64,000 bases of DNA from Pseudoteredinibacter isoporae (lineage in GTDB: Bacteria; Pseudomonadota; Gammaproteobacteria; Pseudomonadales; Cellvibrionaceae): contig NZ_JAAONY010000001.1 of assembly GCF_011602085.1 (NCBI RefSeq), forward strand, positions 1,798,001 to 1,862,000. Direction: 5' to 3'. The notes below the pieces were generated by a model, which was given only the letters and a program-made list of their open reading frames with translations, searched no databases and was not told where the DNA came from. Each line of letters opens with the position of its first letter. The first letter of the stretch is position 1. A program made the translations under genes and the position numbers. Below, one piece after another: positions 16,400 to 25,105 of the stretch.

Positions 16400-18787
16400 C
16401 TACCGACTGGGCTGCAGTGTCAGTGTGTGTTGAGCGTGTTCGACAATGCGACGTTCATTGCGCCACCAGGGTATCCACTTTCCGTCCAGGTAAGTGTCCA
16501 GCTGTGACATCATCCAGGGGTGCCCTTGGCGGGCGACATTTCCTGCAGGGATGACCGCCATGATTTTCTCATCATCCGAAAAATCGGCCACGATGCGGGC
16601 AACTGCGATGTATTTGGTGTCGAAGGGAAAGTTGTCGATTGTATAGGCGCCGCGATTCAACGTTTCATGGGACCCTCTGCCCGGGTGCTCACCGCCGCCC
16701 AGAAGGTCACGGCCAAGTCCTTTCTTGCGCAATGGGCTGACGAACACCATTTTGCTTGCGTTGCCCCATGTCCAGTTGTCACTCTCAGCGCCCAGAGTCT
16801 CCTGTAATTGAGTCAATGCTTGCTTGCCGGCTTGCACTGCAATGTCTTTAATTCCTTCTACTGTGTCTGTGCGTTGGTCGTCAAACCACTGTGAGCTTCC
16901 TGCTAACAGAGCGTAATCCAGTCGCTGCTGCCAGTAGTATCGGTTTTTCATGAACTGACTGTGCAGCTGTGGTGACATTTCATCCTCAAATAACAGTGGA
17001 GCCATAATTTCATACACCGTGTGGAAAACGCTTGCGCCCACTGAATCTGAATGGTCGAAATAGTTCCAGCTGTCGAGCAATTCGGCCAGGGGTTTTGTCT
17101 GCGGGTCACCGCGCAGCCAATTCGCCATCAAGGGGGCAAGTTTCACGGCTAAGGTGTTGCGATTGTCCCGCATCAGGTCCCAACTTTGTTGAGGCGATAG
17201 TGTGTCGTTTGAATCCAGCACTTCCATCATTCGGATGTAACGATAGTTTGGTGCAAAGTGGGAAGTATAATAGTAAGGGTAGGCGTCACCACGCGTGTCA
17301 TGATTGGCCGTACCCAGCCATCCTCGCTCGGGATTTCGCCCTCCCGGCATTTCGTGTTTGGGGATGTAACCGTTCCAATTGTCTTCATTGCTCGCCAAGG
17401 TCGGTGTGGCACCACCGTGCACCCGCGTGGGTACCAGGCCTGACGCCCGCTGTCCGATGTTTCCCTCGCGGTCAGCGAACACGAAGTTAAAGTAGAGCAG
17501 GTCAACGTCGTGGATGGCTTCCTCAAATTGCTGTGTATTTTCTGCCGTGAGAAATCGATTAATTCCAATCTCGGAGCGGTGATGGTTATTGGCAGCCCAG
17601 CGCGCACTGATGATCAAATCGCCATGAATCCCAAAGACTTCATGATCCGAAATCACTGGGCCGCGAGTGGTAGATCGAATTTCCAATGCATGCTCTCGAA
17701 AGCCTTTATCGGATTTGATCCGGATGGTTTCACGGTGGGTCTTAAAGGGGAGAGAGCTATCGCCTTGCAAATAATGCTCAGGGCGACTCGGATCTATCTG
17801 CGCGATGTAAGTGTCCTGACTGTCGCCATAGGCGTTGGTAACACCGAAGGCAACATGGTCGGTTCGACCGATTAACAGCCCGGGAATACCCGCCATCGTT
17901 AGGCCGATAGATCGAATGCCTGGGGCGAAAAGTCCTACCGGATACATCATGCCGGGTAACTGGCTGCCATCTAAATGAGGGTCGTTAGTGACCATGGCGT
18001 GGCCGCTTGCGGATTTCTGTGGAGACAAGACCCAGTTATTCGAACCGAACAGGGGAGGAGCCCCTTCAGCAAAGGGAGCCATCCCCGCGAACTTCATGGA
18101 GAGGTTCTGAATATTGTCATAACCCGTTTTGAGCGGAGCCTTGCGTCGATCCGGGTTGGTGTTGATGGGAAGCAACGCTTGCAAAGTTTCTTCTCCCAGC
18201 TCATCACGAATGGCTTGGGACAAGAGTTCCCCTTTCAGGTTCGTGCCATGAATCGAACTGCCGAAATATAAAATGGAGAGTGCGTCGGTCACGGTCCAGG
18301 GTTCCGCGTCGACAACCCCTAAAAGCTTCAATTCCAGCGGGTATTCATCTTGACGATTCTCGATGAAGGCATTGATTCCCTCGACATACCATTGCAAGAA
18401 TGATCGCGCGTCTTCGGACAACAAGGGTGCGTGACGTTTCGCGGCTTGATAATAGCCGGATACTCGGGCGCGAATATCAGAATCCAGAGCGCTTTCGCCT
18501 ACCAGCTCAGACAATCGCCCGGCGACAATCCGTCGGAACATTTCTAAATGCATCATTCTGTCTTGAGCGGTGATAAAACCCTGGGCTCGCAATAAGTCGG
18601 CGTAGTTTTGAGCGTGGATATAGGGAATGCCATATTGGTCCCGATGCACCGTGACAGGCTGCTCAAGCGCGGTAAGCTCCAGCTGTCCGTCCACCTGATA
18701 ACGGTTTAAAAAATAGTTGTACCAGATGGTCGACGCGACCAAGCCAAGAGCAATGGCAGCAACAGAAAGTAATACGATCCGTTTCAT
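16400..18787 (-). CDS. Penicillin acylase family amidase (Ntn hydrolase)
   Basis: 795 residues from the ATG at 18787, chosen because AAGGA lies 7 nt upstream; a GTG 18 nt further up is possible. An N-terminal hydrophobic segment (signal or anchor, residues 4-25) is followed by the alpha-chain region. The autoprocessing site is seen as LFGSNNWVLSP, making S249 the expected N-terminal nucleophile of the beta chain. Relatives hydrolyse N-acyl amides such as acyl-homoserine lactones, beta-lactam side chains or lipopeptides in the periplasm. It lies downstream of a TonB receptor. Confidence 0.88.
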   Translation of the reverse strand: MKRIVLLSVAAIALGLVASTIWYNYFLNRYQVDGQLELTALEQPVTVHRDQYGIPYIHAQNYADLLRAQGFITAQDRMMHLEMFRRIVAGRLSELVGESALDSDIRARVSGYYQAAKRHAPLLSEDARSFLQWYVEGINAFIENRQDEYPLELKLLGVVDAEPWTVTDALSILYFGSSIHGTNLKGELLSQAIRDELGEETLQALLPINTNPDRRKAPLKTGYDNIQNLSMKFAGMAPFAEGAPPLFGSNNWVLSPQKSASGHAMVTNDPHLDGSQLPGMMYPVGLFAPGIRSIGLTMAGIPGLLIGRTDHVAFGVTNAYGDSQDTYIAQIDPSRPEHYLQGDSSLPFKTHRETIRIKSDKGFREHALEIRSTTRGPVISDHEVFGIHGDLIISARWAANNHHRSEIGINRFLTAENTQQFEEAIHDVDLLYFNFVFADREGNIGQRASGLVPTRVHGGATPTLASNEDNWNGYIPKHEMPGGRNPERGWLGTANHDTRGDAYPYYYTSHFAPNYRYIRMMEVLDSNDTLSPQQSWDLMRDNRNTLAVKLAPLMANWLRGDPQTKPLAELLDSWNYFDHSDSVGASVFHTVYEIMAPLLFEDEMSPQLHSQFMKNRYYWQQRLDYALLAGSSQWFDDQRTDTVEGIKDIAVQAGKQALTQLQETLGAESDNWTWGNASKMVFVSPLRKKGLGRDLLGGGEHPGRGSHETLNRGAYTIDNFPFDTKYIAVARIVADFSDDEKIMAVIPAGNVARQGHPWMMSQLDTYLDGKWIPWWRNERRIVEHAQHTLTLQPSR

Positions 18788-18813
18788 TTCGAATTCCTTG
18801 AACACCGAATGGC

Positions 18814-18832
18814 CGCCTGCAAAGCAGGCGGA
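18814..18832 (-). promoter_or_regulatory. Intercistronic stem-loop, receptor to acylase
   Basis: CCGCCTGC-AAA-GCAGGCGG gives an 8-bp GC-rich stem with a 3-nt loop in the 74-bp spacer between the TonB receptor and the acylase. No U-run follows on the minus strand, so it is more likely an mRNA-stabilising or processing element than a full terminator. Confidence 0.6.
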
Positions 18833-18861
18833 AAGGAGTTAAACCTTACTGCGGTCAGACG

Positions 18862-21228
18862 TTACAAGCGGTATCCCACTTCGATGCCATAGGTGCGCGG
18901 CAATGAATCAAGGGTGCCGTAGGTGCCAAAAATATCTTCCCCAATAAAATAATCATTTTCATTGGTGAGATTGCGGCCCCAGATAGAGCCGTACCAGTTA
19001 CCGTTTTCGGATTTCAGACCGATGCGCGCATTCAGCGATCGTCGATCTTTTATGTAGCGATAATCAATGCTGCTGCCGTCTGCCAGGCGTCGTGTTTTTT
19101 CTTCTCGATTGTTGCCTCCGCCAAACACGTCACCGGAATAGGCATAGTCGATGCGAAACAACGCCTCAGCGTTAAATGTTTCTACCGGAAGGTAGTACTG
19201 GAGTCCTAGGTTCAAGGTATGTTCCGGTGAACCGGGCAGTCGATTTCCTTTCAGGTTCACGGTGTTGCCATTGTTATCTCTGTCGCCACCCGGGAAATCT
19301 TTGTACTTGGCATCCAGCAGGCCAACGGCGAAATCGAGTATCAGGTTGGGCATTAACAATGCCTTCATTTCAAATTCCAGCCCGGTCGTTTCGACCTCCG
19401 AGGCGTTGCCAATAACGGCTGCCCCGGCGACTCCATCAGCGGATTCGAGAAACTGCTGTACTTGGTAGTCCTCGTACTCCGCATAAAATAACGCGAGACC
19501 GTAAGAGAGTCGGTTGTCGAAAACCTCGCCTTTGATCCCGAGTTCATGGCTGATGACTTCTTCTTTGTCGAATTCAATTCCGGCTTCCCAGGCATCAATG
19601 GTGATAAAATCCAGATTGTAGCCACCGCTTTTGAAACCCGTTGAGACACGATAGTAAGCGTTGGAGTTTTCGCTGACATCGTAGCGTAAGCTACCTTCCC
19701 AGGATAAATGGGTATCACTACGATTATCCAACAGGCGATCGTTCGCAAAGCGGAAGGCTGCGTTCAGTGTCACGCCTACACCGAGTACATCCGGTGCCGC
19801 GTCGCTAGGGTCCATGGTGTAGTCAACGTCTTTATCTTCCTTGGTGTAGCGCGCGCCCAACCCCAGTGTCCAACGCTCGCCCAGGTCGTACTCACCGTTT
19901 AAGTAAGCGGCGTAGCTGGTAGTATCGACGGTACCTTGGGTTCGCAAGGTGTAAGTAATATCACCAGGCCATGGCAATCGACCGCTGGCATAGAAAGGGT
20001 GATTGGGGTCGTAGTGGCTGATCGCGTCGCGCTCGGAGTAACCTTCTTGTTCATAATAATAAAGGCCCGCCACCCAGCGCAGATCGCCATCCGTAGGCGA
20101 CAACAGCTGGAATTCCTGAGTAAATTGTTTGTATTCCTCCATAAAGCGCAGTTCAACATCGCTGGTAATGCCGAAAGCAAAATCAATGTTCAGCGGTGGG
20201 AAACCGGGCGGTAAGGGCGACTCTGCCCAGCGAGCGCCTGCATCCAAATCAGATAATGTGTCGATTGCTGTTTCACGATAAGAGCTTATGGACTTTGCCT
20301 GGTAACCGTCATTTAGCGCCCAGTCAAACGAAAGCGCCATACCTTTGAGCTCGCGATCTTCGGTGAAATCAACATTGTTCAGCGTTTCAAATTCGTTCAG
20401 TTCCGGCTCGATTTGACCTGAATTATTGGCAATTCTGCGTCGGGAGCGACTCAATTGATCATCCAGTTTGGTCCAATCCAGAGCCAGATTCATTTCCAGA
20501 TCGCTATTCAGGTCAGCAAGCAATTGGAACCGTGCCGTCGTGCTGTCCTGTTCGCCACCTTTATTTCCGGTATTCAGGCTTTTAACGAACCCATCACGCG
20601 CAATATCGTTGACGGAGAGTTTGGTGAATACCGTATCTCCCAAAGGTACGTCGAGTATCCCGGTCACTCGCCGGGAATCGAGATTACCGAACTCGACACG
20701 TACATCACCGCCAAATTCCTGCGCCGGCTTTTTAGTGATCATATTGATCGCGCCGGCCACATTGTTTTTTCCGAATAGGGTGCCTTGGGGGCCGCGCAGT
20801 ACCTCCACGCGTTCCAGATCCAGGATGTCCTGATTACTGGCAGGGGACTGGCCGGTGTATACGCCATCAACATAGACGCCTACACGAGAGTCGAAACCAA
20901 TGTTACGGCTTGAAGAGCCTACCCCCCTTATTTGAACTGTGGTATCTCGGCCAGAATTGCCTCCAATTTGCAGGTTAGGTACATATTCCGCGATTTCCTG
21001 AAGGCGACGAACACCGGTTTGTTCCAGGGTCTGAGCGCTCATCGCAGTAACCGATATCGGTACATCTACCAAACTCTGTTCGCGTTTCTGGGCCGTAACT
21101 ACAATTTCCTCAAGTGTTTCCTGAGCCTGTACTTGGCCGCTCAGGCACAGTACGCCGGCGCAGACAGCGGCAGATAATTGAGTCAGTGGGTTTGCTATTC
21201 GTGGGGCAGGTGCGTTGGAATTGAGCAT
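18862..21228 (-). CDS. TonB-dependent outer-membrane receptor
   Basis: 788 residues from the ATG at 21228, preferred for the GAGAGAG 8-14 nt upstream; ATG at 21246 is possible. A signal peptide ends near VQAQE. The plug begins LEEIVVTAQKREQSLVDVPI and contains VEVLRGPQGTLFGKNNVAGAINM. The barrel ends YGIEVGYRL. It imports an unknown substrate, probably the one cleaved by the acylase downstream. Confidence 0.92.
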   Translation of the reverse strand: MLNSNAPAPRIANPLTQLSAAVCAGVLCLSGQVQAQETLEEIVVTAQKREQSLVDVPISVTAMSAQTLEQTGVRRLQEIAEYVPNLQIGGNSGRDTTVQIRGVGSSSRNIGFDSRVGVYVDGVYTGQSPASNQDILDLERVEVLRGPQGTLFGKNNVAGAINMITKKPAQEFGGDVRVEFGNLDSRRVTGILDVPLGDTVFTKLSVNDIARDGFVKSLNTGNKGGEQDSTTARFQLLADLNSDLEMNLALDWTKLDDQLSRSRRRIANNSGQIEPELNEFETLNNVDFTEDRELKGMALSFDWALNDGYQAKSISSYRETAIDTLSDLDAGARWAESPLPPGFPPLNIDFAFGITSDVELRFMEEYKQFTQEFQLLSPTDGDLRWVAGLYYYEQEGYSERDAISHYDPNHPFYASGRLPWPGDITYTLRTQGTVDTTSYAAYLNGEYDLGERWTLGLGARYTKEDKDVDYTMDPSDAAPDVLGVGVTLNAAFRFANDRLLDNRSDTHLSWEGSLRYDVSENSNAYYRVSTGFKSGGYNLDFITIDAWEAGIEFDKEEVISHELGIKGEVFDNRLSYGLALFYAEYEDYQVQQFLESADGVAGAAVIGNASEVETTGLEFEMKALLMPNLILDFAVGLLDAKYKDFPGGDRDNNGNTVNLKGNRLPGSPEHTLNLGLQYYLPVETFNAEALFRIDYAYSGDVFGGGNNREEKTRRLADGSSIDYRYIKDRRSLNARIGLKSENGNWYGSIWGRNLTNENDYFIGEDIFGTYGTLDSLPRTYGIEVGYRL

Positions 21229-21490
21229 GTCGGTCTCTCTCGGCATTTGCAGTTCTTGTTATTTATTATTGTGAAATCCGTGCCCGGTTTAGGCTTGGTT
21301 CACAGGCGACTAAGTACATTTGAGCAAGTGACTTGGGGTGGGTAATCCGAGTTTGCAAATTCGGAGGAAATTGAGCGAGAGAATCTTCTTGATGTGCAAA
21401 TAAAGAAAAATAAAACCTGTTAATTCAATAGCTTACCTGCTTTTGGAGCGTTGTTCTGATTTGCCCGGATAGCTAAAACAGTGTTGAATT

Positions 21491-22675
21491 TTACATTTCG
21501 CGTGCTTGTTTTCGGTATTGGTTGGGGGTGAATCCCTTTAATTTTTTGAAATGCTCGAAGAACGCCGAATTGGAATTGAACCCCGACTGGTAGCCAATAT
21601 CGCTAATCGAAAGATAGTCAAGATCCGAGCTGCCTAGCATGCGCGCCGCTTCTTCGACCCTGTGGTAATTGATGAACTCATAGAAAGATTGCCCGGCGTG
21701 ACCGTTAATCGTCTCGGATAAATGACTGACTGAGACCTCAAGACGCTTGGCCAGGTCTGAAATTTTGAGGCCGTTTTCGAGATAGGGACGCCCGTCATTC
21801 ATAAGTTGCTGCAAGCGCTGCCACAAGCGGGCTGCATCATCCTGCCCCAAACTGCTGGTTTGATATTTCTTCTGGGGTGTCGGTTTGTCCTGCTGAGGTT
21901 TGGGGTCGATATCCATCTCAAAGTGAATGGCTTTCTGCTTTGTACCAAAAATACCCAGCAGAATACTGATCAATAGCGGGAACAGAGCAATCACTTGTCC
22001 TGGAGCCAACAGAAACGAGCCCCAGGCAATAAGTTGTATTTCGGCCAGGATACCGAGACACGCAGCGCCAAAGAAAAACAATAACAACCAGCGCAGCCAA
22101 TTGAGTTCGAGATCTTCTATAGACGAATGTGTGGCCCTGATTTTTTCGCGATAGGGGCGCAGGTACTGCAGTGCAGAGTAAGTATAAGCGGCAATCGACA
22201 GATAGCCTGCCACGCGGTGTGAGAATCGAGCGCGAGTCATGAGCGAGCATCCGCTATCCTCAGCGCAAGGAATTACCAGCCAATCCGTTTCTTCCAAAGG
22301 CAGCTGGCCAAACCATACCAGCATGGCTGCGGGAGGTAAGACAAAGTGCCAGTATTGCACTGACCGCATTTTAAACTCAGTATCGGTAAGTGCACGGGCG
22401 TAAAAATACAAGAGAGGGCCAAATAGAAGTTGCAGATCAAATAGGGCAAGCAAGGCCAAATTGCCCTGGCCGCTGTATTCACGACTCCCTGCTACAAAAA
22501 GTGCTAACAGGCAGCTCAAACCGAGCAACGATAACAAGAACTGGTTTGCGTAACGATATCCCCAATGGCCGGACGCCAACAAAATCATAAGTGGTGCAGT
22601 GAACGAAACCCCGCACAAAATGGCGACCGTGAAATAACCCAGCGTCAACTCAATATCTCCAATCGTTATGGACAA
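21491..22675 (-). CDS. AraC-family regulator with N-terminal membrane domain
   Basis: 394 residues. Seven hydrophobic helices occupy residues 5-245, followed by a linker and an AraC double helix-turn-helix (LKISDLAKRLEVSVSHLSE and ISDIGYQSGFNSNSAFFEHF). Such membrane-bound AraC proteins couple an envelope signal directly to transcription. It sits upstream of the TonB receptor in the same direction with a 262-bp gap, so it probably activates the receptor-acylase operon. Confidence 0.85.
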   Translation of the reverse strand: MSITIGDIELTLGYFTVAILCGVSFTAPLMILLASGHWGYRYANQFLLSLLGLSCLLALFVAGSREYSGQGNLALLALFDLQLLFGPLLYFYARALTDTEFKMRSVQYWHFVLPPAAMLVWFGQLPLEETDWLVIPCAEDSGCSLMTRARFSHRVAGYLSIAAYTYSALQYLRPYREKIRATHSSIEDLELNWLRWLLLFFFGAACLGILAEIQLIAWGSFLLAPGQVIALFPLLISILLGIFGTKQKAIHFEMDIDPKPQQDKPTPQKKYQTSSLGQDDAARLWQRLQQLMNDGRPYLENGLKISDLAKRLEVSVSHLSETINGHAGQSFYEFINYHRVEEAARMLGSSDLDYLSISDIGYQSGFNSNSAFFEHFKKLKGFTPNQYRKQAREM

Positions 22676-22849
22676 AACCCAGATGTTCTGATCAGCTCAA
22701 ATGTTGACGTAAATTCAGCAGAATCACAACTGTGTGGGAACCTGATGTGGAGCTGCTATTTCTGATGCCGGTTTTAGGATGAGGGATGCTTATTTTCTTA
22801 TTTGAACATTAGAGGGTATTCTTCATCCATTCGATCGCAGAGATAGCTA

Positions 22850-22915
22850 ATAGATTGGATTGTCCATGCTCATTTCTTTGCTCAATTCCATAGATGGCGA
22901 CTGATTGGGTGAGCA
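22850..22915. repeat. Degenerate direct repeat, left copy, flanking the MerB-like gene
   Basis: This roughly 60-bp stretch resembles 23810-23873 in the same orientation, at about 60-65% by eye. Shared blocks include TGTCCAT and ATAGA. On the minus strand both copies read as related peptides with the pattern S-V/I-A-I/V-Y then RN, H/Y, G and LL, suggesting decayed copies of one coding sequence. Confidence 0.4.
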
Positions 22916-22964
22916 ATGTGAAAATGGAGCTAAACCCATCAAGCGAAATTTTTAAGGGGAAAAT

Positions 22965-23648
22965 ATGGAGTTAAATCATTCAAGTCTTCATTTTTTCATC
23001 ATGAGTGAAATAGTCAACCAAGGATATGCCCCTAAAATTGACGACATAAAGCAGGCTTTTAATAAGACAGAAAGCGAAATAGTCGATGCGCTGCATGCTT
23101 TGCAGGATTATCACGGCGTTGTCTTACATCCTCAGTCATCTGAGGTCTGGGTTATGCATCCATTCTCTACCGCTCCTACAAACTTTTGGATTGAATCGAA
23201 ATCGGGAAGTTGGTGGGGAAACTGCGCATGGTGCTCTCTTGGTGCTGCAGCGCTTCTTCAGCAGGACTTAACAATCACAACGACCTTGGGCGGAGAATCA
23301 AAGCAAACAGTGATTGAAATTATTGATGGGAAAATAGTCAATGATAATCTGTTTGTTCATTTCCCCATTCCAATGGCTAAGGCCTGGGATAATGTGACCT
23401 TTACCTGTAGCACTATGCTTATGTTTGAGTCGAAAGAAGATGTTGAGGATTGGTGTCGACGCCACTCAATTTCCATGGGGGATGTTCAAGCAATTAATAA
23501 AATTTGGGAGTTTTCCAAGGTCTGGTATGGAAAGCACTTAGACCAGGATTGGACTAAGTGGAGCGTGGAGGATGCAAAGAAAATCTTCAACCGTTTCGAA
23601 CTTGATCACTCTATTTGGCAATTGCCGACTCATAATGAACGATTTTGA
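22965..23648 (+). CDS. MerB (organomercurial lyase)-family protein, catalytic Asp missing
   Basis: 227 residues with the MerB fold. An N-terminal winged-helix-like part (1-65) is followed by the lyase core. C90 in CAWCSLG matches MerB Cys96, and C148 in TFTCSTMLMF lies at the Cys159/160 position. The residue equivalent to Asp99, which protonates the leaving group, is Gly93. Carbon-mercury cleavage is therefore doubtful. No merA, merR or merT is nearby. RBS AAGGGGA precedes the ATG. Confidence 0.7.
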   Translation: MELNHSSLHFFIMSEIVNQGYAPKIDDIKQAFNKTESEIVDALHALQDYHGVVLHPQSSEVWVMHPFSTAPTNFWIESKSGSWWGNCAWCSLGAAALLQQDLTITTTLGGESKQTVIEIIDGKIVNDNLFVHFPIPMAKAWDNVTFTCSTMLMFESKEDVEDWCRRHSISMGDVQAINKIWEFSKVWYGKHLDQDWTKWSVEDAKKIFNRFELDHSIWQLPTHNERF

Positions 23649-23703
23649 CGTTGGATGAGTGTTCTTGTTGAAAATGTTTCATTCAATGTCTGATTGAGAT
23701 TTT

Positions 23704-23756
23704 GACCCCGGCATTGTGAGTCCTTTGAGGGTGGTTTTATTGCTAAAGAATGGGGC
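23704..23756 (-). repeat. Decayed att-like repeat, outer copy
   Basis: 53 nt matching 29488-29542 at about 43 positions. The match covers the tRNA-Met anticodon-loop side (CCCCGGCATTGTGAGT) and continues into an element-end sequence (TTGAGGGTGGTTTTAT). The tRNA 3' acceptor part is no longer recognisable. It marks the probable left end of the first integrative element. Confidence 0.5.
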
Positions 23757-24010
23757 TTCAGAGGTGTTTACAGCTTCAAATGGTATCGATTTGACTACAC
23801 AAATGGGCAACAGACTGGGATGTCCATATGAATTTCGATTCTTGGTTCTATAGACAGCAATTGAGCTGGTGGCGGCTCACCCCTACATTTTTTTAGTACA
23901 CGTCACGCCCTAAAGTGGCGATCAGTAATTATACAGCTTGAAATACACTGAATATCAATATACGGTTGCGAACTCATTCTAAAGTACCATAGTGAAAGGA
24001 ATCCTTTTCA

Positions 24011-24829
24011 ATGCGTATAGCTCGAAGTCTATTGTTGTTATGTCTTTTTAGCTGTCGAAGTGTATTTGCCCAAGTAGATGCTCCTGCTGCCCTTATCCCA
24101 GCGGGACTAAACCCTGGCGATGAATTTTTTGTGATTTTTACTACTAGCGGTACAGCCAACTTGTGTCACGGAAGACCTACTCCTGATACAACAGGAGGGG
24201 CCATTACTCCTGTTGATGATACTTTGGCAATTAACCTGGCTACTACCGCGGCAAGTACGGGAACCTTAACCAGCAGCATTACTGGTTGGCAGGCTTTGTA
24301 TATTCATGAAAGGTTGGACGCTCTAGGAATTATCACGAATACAGTAGCTGCGAGTGGCCCGGCATTTAACAACAATATCACCCAACCCATTTATAATATC
24401 GCAGGCAACTTGGTAGCAAATAATAGGTCCGACCTCTTTGATGGTAATGCAGTCGGTGGTGGGACTGATTTGATTAATACGTTTGATATTGACGAAAACG
24501 GAAACGTTTTACCTCCTGCCAATTTTGCATATACCGGCTTTGATGCGTTCGGGAATATGGCCGCTGATCCGGGGCCTCCCCCCAATACTACTCGTCCTAT
24601 AGGCGCAGGAGGTACTGGGTGTGGTGTTGGCGATTATGATTTAACCGATCAAAATTGGGCTTATACAGGTAATTCGGCTGTATCTAGGCATTTGTATGTT
24701 CTTTCCCCTTTACTCAGGGTTCCGCTTTCAAGCTCAAATGCAACTGGAGTGCCGGTAGCACCTTATGGATTTGTAGTGATGATGGGTTTGCTAATGATTG
24801 TTGGAGTAGGGCGTCAGCTTAAAAAGTAA
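24011..24829 (+). CDS. Secreted protein with CTERM-like C-terminal anchor
   Basis: 272 residues. The signal peptide ends near VFAQ (residue 21). The first domain (GLNPGDEFFVIFTTSGT) resembles a domain common in PEP-CTERM-type surface proteins. The C-terminus is a VPVAP motif, a hydrophobic helix and a basic end (GRQLKK), similar in plan to the protein at 14090. It is probably exported and processed at the C-terminus by an exosortase-type enzyme encoded elsewhere. Confidence 0.65.
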   Translation: MRIARSLLLLCLFSCRSVFAQVDAPAALIPAGLNPGDEFFVIFTTSGTANLCHGRPTPDTTGGAITPVDDTLAINLATTAASTGTLTSSITGWQALYIHERLDALGIITNTVAASGPAFNNNITQPIYNIAGNLVANNRSDLFDGNAVGGGTDLINTFDIDENGNVLPPANFAYTGFDAFGNMAADPGPPPNTTRPIGAGGTGCGVGDYDLTDQNWAYTGNSAVSRHLYVLSPLLRVPLSSSNATGVPVAPYGFVVMMGLLMIVGVGRQLKK

Positions 24830-24930
24830 ATAGACAAGATGTCTTCGGGGTGACATGGGTTGTTCATAAACAACTCTCTTTATGCCATTTTCTCCGGTTG
24901 AAAGATATCTGGAAAATCGGTAGCAATTCA

Positions 24931-25098
24931 CTATTCTATAGGGTCCCAGTCTTTTGTGGGAGAAGTAAACAGTATCATAGCTTCATCCACGATACCTCTG
25001 GGGTCGTAGCCCTCGCGCTCTGCGTCCATCAGTATATTAATAATATGATTAACTATTGTGGCGCGCTTTTTTTCTTTTTCTAGGTCGTGAAGTGCCAT
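24931..25098 (-). CDS. Small 55-residue protein downstream of the AraC regulator
   Basis: Starts MALHDLEKEKKRATIVNHI and ends SPTKDWDPIE. The ATG at 25098 follows AGGGA and lies 7 bp after the AraC stop, consistent with translational coupling. The composition is balanced and amphipathic: a charged N-terminal helix, then DAEREGYDPRGIVDEAM. No cysteines or membrane segment are present. I do not recognise the family. Confidence 0.6.
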   Translation of the reverse strand: MALHDLEKEKKRATIVNHIINILMDAEREGYDPRGIVDEAMILFTSPTKDWDPIE

Positions 25099-25105
25099 AA
25101 ATCCC

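Noticed and set aside
22965-23648. Mercury resistance
   Set aside because: One MerB-like gene without the catalytic Asp and without merA, merR or transport genes is not enough for that call.
24850-25083. 77-residue plus-strand frame
   Set aside because: It overlaps antisense to the better supported 55-residue gene and ends in a run of Phe from a T-rich tract.
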